A stretch of 64,000 nt of DNA from Nitrospirota bacterium (GTDB lineage Bacteria; Nitrospirota; Thermodesulfovibrionia; UBA6902). A program made the translations under genes and the position numbers. Below are positions 15,329-25,486 of the stretch, in pieces. Each line of letters opens with the position of its first letter. The first letter of the stretch is position 1. The stretch spans positions 1-64,000 of the forward strand of contig JACRHD010000065.1 of assembly GCA_016234115.1 (NCBI GenBank), in the 5' to 3' direction. The notes below the pieces were generated by a model. The model worked only from the letters and a program-made list of their open reading frames with translations, made no database searches and was not told where the DNA came from.

Positions 15329-17548
15329 TCAGTTCGCCGTCAGGGCGGCCCTCATATCGCAAACAAGCCCATGCAGCCTTGCGAGGCTTGCTTCGGTCCC
15401 TTTATTTTTCATAATTGACGCTTTTTGAAGACGATCATAAGCATTCTCTACAAGGGACAGGTCCACGCCGTCGAACCGATTTCCCCCCCTGCAATTCATT
15501 ATATATTCCCCCAGGATTTCGTATGCCATCTCCTCTCTCCCTGATTCGCTCCACATAGTGACAATCCTCAGCACGAGAGAGGAGTTCAACGGGTTTTTCC
15601 TCAGGCAATCATAAAGGGAATTGAGCCACTTGCCGAGCAGGTCCTCTTTGCCGGCGTCGTGCGAATAAGGCGACGAGGCGTCGAACCTTGTAAATTTCGA
15701 GATCATGTCATTGACTTCGACGCTTTTATCGGAAAGCATGGCGACCCTTTTAATTATGCTCAATACCTTCCTGATCTCCTCAACGACATCCCTGTCTTTC
15801 CCGTACAGGTAAAGGACTTTTATGTATTCATTCCTGAGATCGATGTCCAGGGGCGATATCTCCACGGCATTTTTATACAGATCCAGGCCTTCTTTTTCAT
15901 GCCCAAGCATCGCCGACAGCTCCGCGGCTTCCTTCGCAATCAGGGCGCATCCCGGATTCAGCGTCCGGGCCTCAAGCAGGGCCTCAAGGGCCATATATAC
16001 GTCTCCCTGTTTCCTTGCGATTTTAAAAATATAGTACAGTGTCGCCGACCTGTAGAGGTCGCGTATCTTATCGAGCGCCTTCTCCCTTTCGGTAAAAAGC
16101 AGCAATAAATTTTCATTCAACGGTCTTTGAAGGAGTGAATTGAACAGATCGAAGTCATAGGTCTGCAGGCACCAGGGGTCCAGGATTTTGTCCTTGTCTT
16201 CAAAGACCTTCAGGGCCGTCCGCAAGACCCTCGCCGCCTCATCGAGATTGCCGAGCCTGAAATGCAAAAGACCGAGATTGTAATGGGCCATTGCATACTC
16301 CGGATGGGAAGATATGACTTCTTTCAGCATTGAGATGGTCCGGTCCCATTCCTTCCCCGCTGCCTTCCCATCTTTAAATAGAAAGTTAAATGAAGACACC
16401 GCAACAGCCAGCTTCGTAACGGCCCCGGCCGACCTTTCCATGGCAACGGCCTTTTCAAACTCTTCTACTGCCAGCGCAAGGAACTTCCTCTGTTCGATAT
16501 TTTTAAAACGATAACCGGCGGCGACAGATCTGAAGAACGTATAGTAGAAAACCTCTCCCCTTCTTATATGCCTTTCACTCTCCGGGAGAAGGCCGAATTT
16601 CCTGTGGCCCACACCCTTCTCTCCCGTCATTTCCCCAATGCCTTCAGCAAGCGCTGAAAACCGCCTTCCCGATGTGTAATGTCCCTTAGCTTTATTGCGG
16701 ACTTTATCGGACATTTTCTGTAACACGTCTATGTCCTTCAGGAAATTTTCCGTCTGCTCCAGGAAATTGTCGTGGGTCACAGGGATGTATTCTTTTCCGG
16801 CAACAAAATGTTTTTCAACCTCCGTTCCCGTGTTCAGGCATACTGTCCCCTGCGCCCCGGCCTCGAGCGTCCGTACCGACATCAATCCTCTTCTGACGTG
16901 ACTTATGACCAGTTTTGAATTTCGCAGCATGGAAATATATTCACTATAACTCCCCGCGGGTTTTCTGACAAGCACCTTATATTTGTCGGGCAGGAGGCAG
17001 AGGTCGAGTATAAAACGGGCCTTATCGGCGTACCACCTGTTCTCTATCGTTACCGTATAGGACACGTCAAATTCCCGGTCAGCCATACCCCTGGGGGATG
17101 GGTCCAAGTACTCTTCCATCACCCCCAGCGCATAATGGTTCAGGACCTTGCCTGCCCCCATTGCAAGCACAGCCTCCTCATCGAAGTCCCCTTCGATTAC
17201 AACAAGATCGGCTGTTTCGATTATTGTTCTTGTCAGAGGGATGTCATAATCCCAGTCGCTTATGTAAGCGGCCACGGGGAAAGGGGCAGATTCGATCCCC
17301 CGGGGCAGAAGGTTCCATTCCGCCTGCCACAGGAGACAGAAATCAGGCGTCCAGCCATCCGGCAATGACCGGACCACTTTGCTGAAATCATCTTCCGGCC
17401 CTATCAGAATATCGACGCCCTCGTTGTAACCGAAGGTCAATATCTCATGGCCGGCTATTTCGCGAATGAAGTTCTGGACATCGCACGACACCGCGACGTA
17501 GCGGCTTTGCGCGTTGCCCTGGGCCTGTATGAGGATTCGTCCGGTCAT
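15329..17548 (-). CDS. CgeB-like glycosyltransferase with TPR tail
   Basis: A 739-residue cytoplasmic protein. Residues about 1-300 resemble the DUF3880/CgeB family (HEILTFGYNEGVDILIG, ISDWDYDIPLTRT, VRTLEAGAQGTVCLNTGTEV). Residues about 340-735 are TPR repeats, for example AMAHYNLGLLHFRLGNLDEAA. It is a full-length paralog of the 745-residue protein at 18188, sharing the order of domains and long identical patches. ATG at 17548 overlaps the stop of the decayed paralog just upstream. Probably a flagellar or surface glycan transferase; donor and acceptor are unknown. Confidence 0.8.
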   Translation of the reverse strand: MTGRILIQAQGNAQSRYVAVSCDVQNFIREIAGHEILTFGYNEGVDILIGPEDDFSKVVRSLPDGWTPDFCLLWQAEWNLLPRGIESAPFPVAAYISDWDYDIPLTRTIIETADLVVIEGDFDEEAVLAMGAGKVLNHYALGVMEEYLDPSPRGMADREFDVSYTVTIENRWYADKARFILDLCLLPDKYKVLVRKPAGSYSEYISMLRNSKLVISHVRRGLMSVRTLEAGAQGTVCLNTGTEVEKHFVAGKEYIPVTHDNFLEQTENFLKDIDVLQKMSDKVRNKAKGHYTSGRRFSALAEGIGEMTGEKGVGHRKFGLLPESERHIRRGEVFYYTFFRSVAAGYRFKNIEQRKFLALAVEEFEKAVAMERSAGAVTKLAVAVSSFNFLFKDGKAAGKEWDRTISMLKEVISSHPEYAMAHYNLGLLHFRLGNLDEAARVLRTALKVFEDKDKILDPWCLQTYDFDLFNSLLQRPLNENLLLLFTEREKALDKIRDLYRSATLYYIFKIARKQGDVYMALEALLEARTLNPGCALIAKEAAELSAMLGHEKEGLDLYKNAVEISPLDIDLRNEYIKVLYLYGKDRDVVEEIRKVLSIIKRVAMLSDKSVEVNDMISKFTRFDASSPYSHDAGKEDLLGKWLNSLYDCLRKNPLNSSLVLRIVTMWSESGREEMAYEILGEYIMNCRGGNRFDGVDLSLVENAYDRLQKASIMKNKGTEASLARLHGLVCDMRAALTAN

Positions 17549-18070
17549 CTTTCTTCTGCGACCCTCTCCAGACAGGAAATCCTGTCGTTCAGTTTATCCA
17601 GTTTTTCTTCATAAGGCCGGCTGAGCATATCAACCGTCTCCTTCAATGCCGCTGCCTTCCCCTTCAGGTGTCCGACCGTCCTGGTCAGATTTATTGCCTT
17701 TCTTATCTCCTCAACGGCATCTCTGTCAATTCCATACGCGTAAAGAAGAGTGATATAGTTTGTCCTGAATTCGATATCAAAGGGGAATAAATCCACGGCC
17801 TCCTTATTCAGCGAAAGCCCTTCATCTTTATAACCGAGCAGCGGCAGCAGCCCGGCCAGCTCCCTGATGACCACCCTGGAGCGGGGATAAAGATAGTAGG
17901 ATGCAGTCAGGGCGTCCAATTTATTATAAATATTTCACTTTTCGGCCTCAACCAGGCTGACAAAATAATATATCGCCGCCCGATAGAGGTCCTTTATATC
18001 AGCTTCCGCCTTTCTTTCTCCCATACTCAGTGATATTATTTCTCGCAAAGATATCAGCGTTACTTATAAT
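17545..18070 (-). pseudogene. Decayed paralog of the TPR-glycosyltransferases, in-frame stop
   Basis: An open frame of 124 codons (17545-17919) aligns with the TPR tails of both neighbours (DGLSL-like, FPFDIEFRTNYITLLYAYG, AVEEIRKA). Homology continues upstream in the same frame, past a TGA at 17935-17937, to about 18070 (SMGERKAEADIKDLYRAA, YYFVSLVEAEK). The TGA stands where the 745-residue paralog has Gly, consistent with GGA to TGA. The glycosyltransferase half is gone. The fragment still ends in an ATGA overlap with the next gene. The remaining 124 codons could be translated from TTG at 17919, but a function is unlikely. Confidence 0.8.
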
Positions 18071-18187
18071 CAACACTCTAACTAAATGCTTAATACCTCC
18101 TTTCTCTTTATAATGCCTGATCAACAACTTATGAATTCCTGAACAGTAAAAAAATATCAATGTCTTCCCTCTTAGGAATCCGGGAAA

Positions 18188-20425
18188 TCACTTTGAGACA
18201 CCCATCTTTTGCATACCTGAGATCAGAGAGTTCAGCCTATTTAATTTTTCTTTATAGACCCTTTCGGATGCGGAGCCGGCCTTCTCAAGATAATCATAAA
18301 CGTGCTTTATCGCGAGGACATGGTCTTCAGGCGTATTCCCGTTCAGATACTTCCCGGTGTATTCGTCCATGAGTTCAAAGATCCCGTCCAGCCTGCCGAG
18401 CTCGTCATAAATTTCAGCGATCCGCAATACGATGTTCAGATTGCCTGGGTCCTTTCCCAGAACGATATAAAGCTGTTCGAGCCAATTGTTGAGCAACGTC
18501 TCCCGAGACCCGTCGTAAGAATAAACGGTTTCAGTATTAAGTCTCGAAAAATTTTTCATGACGCGGCCCAGGACAACGGCCTTGCTTTTGAGAGCCGTAA
18601 ATGCCCGTGTCAGCTTAAGCGCGCTCTTTATTTCTTCCAGCGTTTCCCTGTCCTTACCGAAATAATACAGCAACCGTATGTAATCGATCCTCAGGTCGAT
18701 GTCCACCGGGGCCAATTGAATCGCTTTCCGGTACATCGACAGACTTTCATCGAGGTGACCGAGAAGGGCCAGCCTGCCCGCCGCAAGCGCGGTCGCTTTA
18801 GCTGATTCAGGATTAAGCTCATAAGATTCAAGGATCAGCTCGAGTGCCCGGTGAATATTCCCTTTGCTTTCCTCGATACCATACATGTAATACAGCGCCG
18901 CCGCCTGATAGATGTCTCTCATATAGCCTATCGCTTTTTCCCCTTCACCCCTGCACAGCATATGAAGGCATTTATCGAGTGAGCGGCCGATGGGGTAAGC
19001 TGTAAGGTTGTCATCAAATTCCCGGCTGTATAAACACCAGGGCTCTATAATCGCATCCTTGCTCCTCAGGACCGCCAGCGTGTTCGAGAAGGCGCTCAGC
19101 GCCTCCTCATTGTTTCCGACCCTGAGATGGGTCAGGCCCAAATTGAAATGCGCCACGGCAAAAGCGGGATAAGAAGATATAATATCATTCAACATGTCGA
19201 TCGTGTCGTCCTGTAATTCCTTCATCATACTGTCCGTCACCGATACGCCGTTGAAAGATGCCGTAGCCACCGCCAGATCGGTCCTCACTTTTGCACCCGG
19301 TTCCAATGCGATTGCCCTCCTGAAGTCCTTCATGCTTCTCTCAAGGAAATCGTGTCCGGCTTTCTGAATAAAGCCGTCCTTGACTCCCCTGAAATAAAGG
19401 AAGTAATACAGCTCTCCTCTCCGTACCATCTGCTCGTGCTCCGGAATACGGCTGTATTTTCTCTCGAGCTTCCTGCCGCGGAGCGCCCTTTCAGCCAGAT
19501 CTATGAGCTTGATAATGTGCGTCCGGCTTTCAAACTCTTTTTTGATCTTTGCGTGGAACCTGTCCGATATTGACTGAAGCCTGCCCTTGTCCTGAAGACA
19601 GCCGTGTACTTTTTCAAAAAAGTTGTCCTCATTTATCGGAATATATTCCTCTTCAGGCACAAAATATTTCTTAATCTGGGCCCCTGTATCCATTATTACA
19701 GTGCCCTGTGAACCGGCCTCTATTACCCGGAATGACAAGTGCCCGTCCCTGTTGTGGGACAAGGCCAGCTTCGAATTCTGAAGCGTCTGAAGGTATTGCC
19801 TGTAGTCCTGTATCCTCGGTACGATAAGCACATTGTAATTGTACTTGTCTCCCAGTTCGCACAATTTGCTGATCCATCTGAAACGGACCCGGTCCAGGGC
19901 GGGCGTACCGAACAGATTAGAGGTATAAAAAATATCATATTCCCTGTCTTTGATCTTTTTTGGGGGGAAAGGCGGGATGACTTCCCTCATTACTCCGCAA
20001 TCATAAAATATCTCCACATTGTTGGCGCCGAGGGACCTTACTGTCTCCTGCGCGTATTCACCTCCGACGATCTGCAAGTCCACGGCCTCTGCATTGGTCC
20101 TGGAAATAGGGACGTCAAGGTCCCAATCCAGAGACAGATAGACCGTCGGAAAAGGCGCCTTCTCTATTCCCCTCGGAAGGAGATTCCACATCAGATTGAT
20201 CATCAGGCAGTAGTCGGGCGTCCAGCCGGCAGGCAGCCGCCTGATTACATTTTCGAAATCATCATCATGATCAATCCTGATGTCCACGCCTTCGTTATAA
20301 CCGAAAGTTATGATTTCATGCCCCGGTATGTCCCTGAAGTTCTCCGGATACATTGAAGCCACATCGAAGAATTTCTGCTCGCGGGCATGCCCGATACCGA
20401 GAAAAAGAATTTTTCTTGTTTTCAT
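18188..20425 (-). CDS. CgeB-like glycosyltransferase with TPR tail
   Basis: A 745-residue protein. Residues about 1-310 are CgeB-like: KILFLGIGHAREQKFF, HEIITFGYNEGVDIRID, SLDWDLDVPISRT, FRVIEAGSQGTVIMDTG. The rest is TPR repeats (VAHFNLGLTHLRVGNNEEAL, LALLGHLDESLSMYRKAI). The paralog at 15329 and the fragment at 17545 show a tandem triplication. The ATG has AAGGGA upstream. Likely cytoplasmic, acting on flagellin or a glycan acceptor; the TPRs may bind the acceptor, as in O-GlcNAc transferases, which is an analogy only. Confidence 0.8.
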   Translation of the reverse strand: MKTRKILFLGIGHAREQKFFDVASMYPENFRDIPGHEIITFGYNEGVDIRIDHDDDFENVIRRLPAGWTPDYCLMINLMWNLLPRGIEKAPFPTVYLSLDWDLDVPISRTNAEAVDLQIVGGEYAQETVRSLGANNVEIFYDCGVMREVIPPFPPKKIKDREYDIFYTSNLFGTPALDRVRFRWISKLCELGDKYNYNVLIVPRIQDYRQYLQTLQNSKLALSHNRDGHLSFRVIEAGSQGTVIMDTGAQIKKYFVPEEEYIPINEDNFFEKVHGCLQDKGRLQSISDRFHAKIKKEFESRTHIIKLIDLAERALRGRKLERKYSRIPEHEQMVRRGELYYFLYFRGVKDGFIQKAGHDFLERSMKDFRRAIALEPGAKVRTDLAVATASFNGVSVTDSMMKELQDDTIDMLNDIISSYPAFAVAHFNLGLTHLRVGNNEEALSAFSNTLAVLRSKDAIIEPWCLYSREFDDNLTAYPIGRSLDKCLHMLCRGEGEKAIGYMRDIYQAAALYYMYGIEESKGNIHRALELILESYELNPESAKATALAAGRLALLGHLDESLSMYRKAIQLAPVDIDLRIDYIRLLYYFGKDRETLEEIKSALKLTRAFTALKSKAVVLGRVMKNFSRLNTETVYSYDGSRETLLNNWLEQLYIVLGKDPGNLNIVLRIAEIYDELGRLDGIFELMDEYTGKYLNGNTPEDHVLAIKHVYDYLEKAGSASERVYKEKLNRLNSLISGMQKMGVSK

Positions 20426-20443
20426 TTTATGTATCCCTTTTCA

Positions 20444-22264
20444 TCAAGAACCTGCCGCATCCCCAATGGTCCTCCTGCCGTCCATATGCGACAGGCCGGG
20501 GCTCTCCCGAAAGGCTGTTTCCCCGTCCTTTCTACCCGATAGCCGTTCAAGGCACCAGGCAATATAAGCATCATCGCCGTGATGTGACAGGTAATATTTC
20601 AAATGGTTTTCTGTCTCTTCGAGCCGGTCCATCTCCCATGAAGCAATAAATATAATCTCCAGTATTACCCTGTCACCGGGGTCTGAATCCAGTGCCCGCT
20701 TAAATCTCTCAAACGCCGAATCCCTGTCGTTGCCCGTCCATTTCGATAAGCCCAGTCTGCAGATCGATCTTGCTTCTGATGAACCGATATCGAGGGCCTT
20801 CCTCAGCCAGGACAGGGCATCTTCAATTTTGCCCTTGTCGAAATTCTTAATGCCAAGGCCTGAGCATATCGTTTCATAAACATTCATGACCGCCGGGTCT
20901 TTGGGCGAGAGCCGGTATGCATATTCGACGTGCTTTATCGCCTTGTCATGCTCACCGTTCTCCCAGCACAGTACGGCAAGATTGGAATGCGCTATATCAA
21001 AATTCGGGACAAGAGCGACGGCGTTATTAAAATTCAGCTCCGCATCCCGCACCTGTCCAGATTTGTATAATTCCTCACCGAGTTTGTTGTACGCGACGGC
21101 GCTCTCGGAGTTTAACTTTACTACCACTCTGGACAGTTCATTTATTAACCCGTTTCTTCTGCCGTGTTCCGCCTTAAGAGCTTCAAGCGCCTTCCATGTG
21201 TCCGGCGTCTTCTTAAGGAAATCAAGCGTCGTGCGAATGGCTTCAACGGTCCTGTCGGATTCCGCCTCTACGGCTTTCCATTCCCGCGATAAATCAGAAT
21301 GGTGAAAACGGAGCGTTGTGTCGAGAAACTTGACGTGACAGTCGCAGCAGTGCTTCATGATCCATGCTGCTATATCAAGGATGTTGGCTTCGTACGGCGG
21401 TTCTCCTGATGCAGGCAGGGGATGCATGGAAAAACAGGTGATCTCGTCCGAATCATCCACGATATGGAAATCATTATAGTCAGGGACGGCGCGCATCATA
21501 TAGTCATACCCGTCAATCCCCATTCCGGACTCAGGAGCGAGCACCTCGTTCCTGACAGCGGGATTTATCATAATAGGTGAGAGATGAATACCCCTCTGAA
21601 CGACCCCCTCACCGGGCACGTGCCAGTACAGGTACGCCGGCCAGTCATTCAGGAAATTCCTGTTTCCCCAAAACAGGATCTCCGAATCAGGGTGTATATG
21701 CTCCAGGGAAAGCCTGATCATTTCGCGTGAAGTTATGCCTATTGAGCCTTCATCAGCCAAATAGTAATCCTTTAATAAGGCGGGGCCGAACGTATCGAGC
21801 GTCATGCGGTATCCGCCGATTGCGATTACGCGTTTCCCGGAGGACGCGATTTTGTGCATATTGGAAATCGAACCGTTTGAAAATATCAGATCGGCAGATA
21901 AGGAAACTATCGCGGCCTGGTCGCGGGCGGCTTCCATAATGCCCCGGCCGTGACATAAGGTCATCACGTCATACCTGTTTATTTTGCCCGAGTGAAATTT
22001 GCTTACCGCGTCGTCAATGATGTGGATCTCTGTTTCCATGAGCCCGCCGAGTATCTTATAAGACCGTGATTCCCTTATTGTCAGGGCGTCTTCCGAGGTA
22101 GTAAATATTTTGTACTTGTGCCCCGTGGACCTGTCCAGGGACCTGATATTGCCTTCGGACAGTTGACTGGGCAGGCTGAGGTCTAAAAAGGTCCTCGTAA
22201 ATTTGTTTCCCCAAACCGGAGTGATGAAATGAAACTTAATCGTATTAATGGTCCTTCCTTTCAT
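20444..22264 (-). CDS. Putative glycosyltransferase-like protein with TPR tail
   Basis: A 606-residue protein. Residues 1-330 have a GT-A-like opening (IKFHFITPVWGNKFTRTFLD) and conserved patches such as IVSLSADLIFSNG and IHLSPIMINP, but I cannot name a family. Residues about 370-600 are TPRs (SAVAYNKLGEELYKSGQVRDAE, AHSNLAVLCWENGEHDKAI). The ATG overlaps the stop of the dehydrogenase gene upstream (ATGA), so it belongs to the sugar operon. Possibly another flagellar glycan enzyme; catalytic activity is not demonstrated by motifs. Confidence 0.7.
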   Translation of the reverse strand: MKGRTINTIKFHFITPVWGNKFTRTFLDLSLPSQLSEGNIRSLDRSTGHKYKIFTTSEDALTIRESRSYKILGGLMETEIHIIDDAVSKFHSGKINRYDVMTLCHGRGIMEAARDQAAIVSLSADLIFSNGSISNMHKIASSGKRVIAIGGYRMTLDTFGPALLKDYYLADEGSIGITSREMIRLSLEHIHPDSEILFWGNRNFLNDWPAYLYWHVPGEGVVQRGIHLSPIMINPAVRNEVLAPESGMGIDGYDYMMRAVPDYNDFHIVDDSDEITCFSMHPLPASGEPPYEANILDIAAWIMKHCCDCHVKFLDTTLRFHHSDLSREWKAVEAESDRTVEAIRTTLDFLKKTPDTWKALEALKAEHGRRNGLINELSRVVVKLNSESAVAYNKLGEELYKSGQVRDAELNFNNAVALVPNFDIAHSNLAVLCWENGEHDKAIKHVEYAYRLSPKDPAVMNVYETICSGLGIKNFDKGKIEDALSWLRKALDIGSSEARSICRLGLSKWTGNDRDSAFERFKRALDSDPGDRVILEIIFIASWEMDRLEETENHLKYYLSHHGDDAYIAWCLERLSGRKDGETAFRESPGLSHMDGRRTIGDAAGS

Positions 22265-23343
22265 AAATCCCTGTTTTTATCATCCCCGCAGTTGATTATC
22301 GCACGCCCGACCTTCCCGTCTTTCAGGTCATTCAGCGCCCTGTTGATCTCTTTAAACCCGTACTCGTGAGTGATCAGCATATCAAGGCCGAGCTTTCCTT
22401 TATGATATAAATCAACGTACACAGGGATATCATGGTCCGTATTCGTCTCACCGCCCCATGTGCCGATAATGCGCTTGCCTTTTATAAGGGCCATCGGGTC
22501 TATCGATATGTTCTCCCCCTGGGGCAAATTACCCGCAAGGACGCAAAGTCCGCCGTTGTCCCTTACCGAGGCAAAGGCCGCTTCCATCGTGTCCCTCCTG
22601 CCTGCCGCGTCGATTGCATAATCAACCCCTCGCCAGTCGGTGATATCCAGAATTCCTGCTAACGGATCGCTCTCTTTTGCATTTATAATATGGGTGGCGC
22701 CCAGCGACCGCGCTCTTTCCAGCTTATGATCAAACACATCCACGGCGATGACCGGATTTGCATTCATTACCGCAGACGCAAGAATTGCGCTCAGCCCGAT
22801 CCCCCCCGCCCCGAACACCGCGACACTGCTGCCGGGCCGGACTTTTGCCGTATTCAGTATTATCCCGGCACCTGTCGGAATTGCGCATCCTAAAAGCGCG
22901 GCCTCACGAAGCGGCATGGAATCCGGAATGCGCGTGACCCTGTTCTCGCATGTGACCGTGCGCCGCATGAAGGTGCTTATCGCGCCGGAATTGACGGTCA
23001 TATTTCCATTGCCGTAAACCGTAGACGGCACGTCCGCGCCGCTGCCTTTTATCCATGAAAGCACTACACGGTCGCCGGGTCTGACCTTGGTGACTCCGTC
23101 GGCCACTTCCACAACAGTGCCCGACCCTTCATGCCCCAGCGTATGCGGAAGAAACCTGTCATGTCCCCGTTTGCCCTGAATTTCGAGCAATTGACTGTGA
23201 CATACCCCGCTGTACGCAATATCGACAAGCACCTGACCCGGTTTCAGCTCCGGGATCGTCAGCTCCTTGCGCACGAGCGGCTGCCCGGTCTCCACCAGCA
23301 CGAACGCTTCTGTAGTCCTGTCCACTATCTTTCTCGCATTCAT
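22261..23343 (-). CDS. Zinc-type medium-chain dehydrogenase without structural-zinc lobe
   Basis: A 360-residue medium-chain dehydrogenase. Catalytic zinc residues are visible in YSGVCHSQL, TLGHEGSG and LLGCAIPTGAG, and the NAD-binding fold in VAVFGAGGIGLSAI. The four-Cys structural-zinc lobe expected after RVVLSW is absent, replaced by KGSGADVPSTVYGNGN. Position in a run with methyltransferases, radical SAM enzymes and a transketolase pair suggests oxidation or reduction of a sugar intermediate, not ethanol metabolism. The start directly follows the upstream stop. Confidence 0.87.
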   Translation of the reverse strand: MNARKIVDRTTEAFVLVETGQPLVRKELTIPELKPGQVLVDIAYSGVCHSQLLEIQGKRGHDRFLPHTLGHEGSGTVVEVADGVTKVRPGDRVVLSWIKGSGADVPSTVYGNGNMTVNSGAISTFMRRTVTCENRVTRIPDSMPLREAALLGCAIPTGAGIILNTAKVRPGSSVAVFGAGGIGLSAILASAVMNANPVIAVDVFDHKLERARSLGATHIINAKESDPLAGILDITDWRGVDYAIDAAGRRDTMEAAFASVRDNGGLCVLAGNLPQGENISIDPMALIKGKRIIGTWGGETNTDHDIPVYVDLYHKGKLGLDMLITHEYGFKEINRALNDLKDGKVGRAIINCGDDKNRDL

Positions 23344-24003
23344 CTAATCTGCAATAAACCAGTAATAGTCGCCGGTATAGCCGACCTCCTTAAACAGTTT
23401 TTTCCAGTCGTCCACATGCATCATCGTCTCCGCGGTCAGGACCCACTTATAAAGATTCTCCCTTTCCTGCTCGTTGCGCCAGGCATCGATCGTTATATAA
23501 CTGTTTCCCCTGCAAACGCGTTCAATATCGAGAAGCGATGCCTTGAGGCGTTCAACCGGCAAGTTGTGGATGGAATTAATGGAAACGACGAGATCGAAGC
23601 TCTTATCGGGATAAGGCAGCTTTTCAGCGCTGCCTGTCTTAAGAAATGGCTTCACGGACGGCATTGCATTGCCGATTGCATATTCGCTGATATCTATCCC
23701 GGCCACTGAGCAGTCAGGCATTAACTCAAGAAAGTCATTCAGCATGAAACCTTTCGCACACCCTATATCCAGTATCGCCGCATTTGCGGGCAGGCGGTAG
23801 TAATCCTTCATGCGCTTCGCTACCGCCTTCCACCGGCCGTCATATTTATAGCCTCCGTAGCCGCACTTGCGGTCGCCGTCAAAAAAATCTTTCCCGAACT
23901 GTTTTGCAATCCCGATTATATCCGGGGTCTTTTCTCCGGCGCGTTTGTCATAGTCACGCTTTATACCCGGATGGGTATCAAGAAAATTTATTTCACGCCC
24001 CAT
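23344..24003 (-). CDS. Class I SAM-dependent methyltransferase
   Basis: A 219-residue methyltransferase. Motif I is ILDIGCAKGFML, and the acidic SAM-ribose strand is VAGIDISEYAI. The post-I strand FDLVVSINSIHNLP follows. Start ATG has GGAAGGA at good spacing. Neighbours are a dehydrogenase and a B12 radical SAM protein, pointing to O- or N-methylation of an unusual sugar. No closer family can be named. Confidence 0.87.
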   Translation of the reverse strand: MGREINFLDTHPGIKRDYDKRAGEKTPDIIGIAKQFGKDFFDGDRKCGYGGYKYDGRWKAVAKRMKDYYRLPANAAILDIGCAKGFMLNDFLELMPDCSVAGIDISEYAIGNAMPSVKPFLKTGSAEKLPYPDKSFDLVVSINSIHNLPVERLKASLLDIERVCRGNSYITIDAWRNEQERENLYKWVLTAETMMHVDDWKKLFKEVGYTGDYYWFIAD

Positions 24004-24032
24004 ATTCCTTCCCGTTTAATCCCCTGTCCTCG

Positions 24033-25457
24033 CTAAACGCATAACAGGTCTCTCGTCTCTTTCCTGATTTTATCGAGCTCCTGCTCGCTCATCCCCCATA
24101 ACTCAGCCACGCGCCTTCTTTTCTCCGGAGTGGCAAAGTTGATCCTGTCCCATTCGTAGGCCCGCAGAATGCTTACATCTTTGGCGGTCCATTCGTCCGA
24201 GCTTATCTGACTGTGTCTCCAATCAATTTTTGCGCTGCCGTTATCTCTTATTGCGCCTGCTTCAACGGCCCTTTCCCAAAGCCTTGTCCCTTTCAGCGGA
24301 ACGGCCACAAATATTTTTATGTAATCCGCCCCGCAGGTCTCGGCGAAATGTACGGTGTCCCTTATTTCTTCCCACGTCTCCCCGGGGAAGCCGATTATAA
24401 AATTGGCGATGCAAAAAAGGCCTTTCTCCCTGATCTTCCCTATCCATAGTTTGGCCTTATCAAGGTCGACCGGCTTCTGAACGATTTCCCTCAGCACCCG
24501 CTTATTGCCCGACTCGATCGCGACGTTCAGCCCCACACAGCCCGATTTCACAAGGAGATCAAGTATCTCTTCGTTCAGGAGAAAAACCGCAAAGGCGCCG
24601 ATGATGAATTTCACATCGACTCTTTTCTCTATCATCAGCTCAAGCAGCCGCCTGAGAAAATGCTTGTCCATGATGATGTTGTCATCATCGAATTGTATCG
24701 ATTTGATGCCGTATTTCTTTTTCAGAAAAAGCATCTCATTGACCACGTCTTCAGGACTTCTCGTTCTCACTTTTCTTCCCGATATAGTCGCGACCTGGCA
24801 AAATGAACATCCGAAGGGGCATCCCCTTGTGACACTCATCCTGATATACGGATATTCAGGAGGCCTCAGCGGTCCGTGACGGGGGCCGGTGCGCAAATAG
24901 TCTTCCAGTTTGATCAGGCCATAGTCCGGCCACGGCAGTTCACTTATGTCCTTGATATATACCTGCGGGAAGGCCTTTACAGCTCCGTTGTCCCTGAAAA
25001 CCACTCCTTCAGCTGGAAAATCCCCGGCGCCGTTGAGGTGCCTGATCAGGTCGCGCAGAACATACTCCCCTTCCCCCCTTATGGCGTAATCAATATCCGG
25101 ATTCTTCATCACATTCTCATATTCCATGGTCACGTGTACGCCGCCTGCGATTACAACGATATCAGGATTGATTTTTTTCACTACATCGGCAGTAATGTCC
25201 AGGATATTTTTATATTCTGTGGACATGACGGAAATGCCGATGTAATCCGGCCCGTATTCCCTGACCAGTCTTTCAAATTCCCCGATTGTCATATTGTAAA
25301 AATGGGCATCCAGGATTTTCACTTCAACCTCGTCCCTGACGAGCGCCGCCAGAATACACAAGGTATAGGGATTGAGGTTCCAGGTGGTGTTGACATCAGT
25401 CTTGTGCCATCTCTGGTTGGGATATGTAAGCAACAACTTCTTGTCAGTTGAGGGCAT
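24033..25457 (-). CDS. B12-binding radical SAM protein
   Basis: A radical SAM protein of about 474 residues. The N-terminal cobalamin-binding-like domain (LLLTYPNQ, VKILDAHFYNM, DYIGISVMSTEYKNI, IVVIAGGVHVTME) precedes the radical SAM core with the cluster motif RGCPFGCSFCQV and FDDDNIIMD. I placed the start at the ATG at 25457 behind AGGAG; a longer frame to 25580 would run into the upstream gene. Members of this group catalyse C-methylation and other radical chemistry in natural-product and glycan pathways. Here a C-methylated or rearranged sugar is a reasonable product, but the reaction is unknown. Confidence 0.87.
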   Translation of the reverse strand: MPSTDKKLLLTYPNQRWHKTDVNTTWNLNPYTLCILAALVRDEVEVKILDAHFYNMTIGEFERLVREYGPDYIGISVMSTEYKNILDITADVVKKINPDIVVIAGGVHVTMEYENVMKNPDIDYAIRGEGEYVLRDLIRHLNGAGDFPAEGVVFRDNGAVKAFPQVYIKDISELPWPDYGLIKLEDYLRTGPRHGPLRPPEYPYIRMSVTRGCPFGCSFCQVATISGRKVRTRSPEDVVNEMLFLKKKYGIKSIQFDDDNIIMDKHFLRRLLELMIEKRVDVKFIIGAFAVFLLNEEILDLLVKSGCVGLNVAIESGNKRVLREIVQKPVDLDKAKLWIGKIREKGLFCIANFIIGFPGETWEEIRDTVHFAETCGADYIKIFVAVPLKGTRLWERAVEAGAIRDNGSAKIDWRHSQISSDEWTAKDVSILRAYEWDRINFATPEKRRRVAELWGMSEQELDKIRKETRDLLCV

Positions 25458-25486
25458 TTTCTTTTCTCCTGTCTGGACCGAGATCA

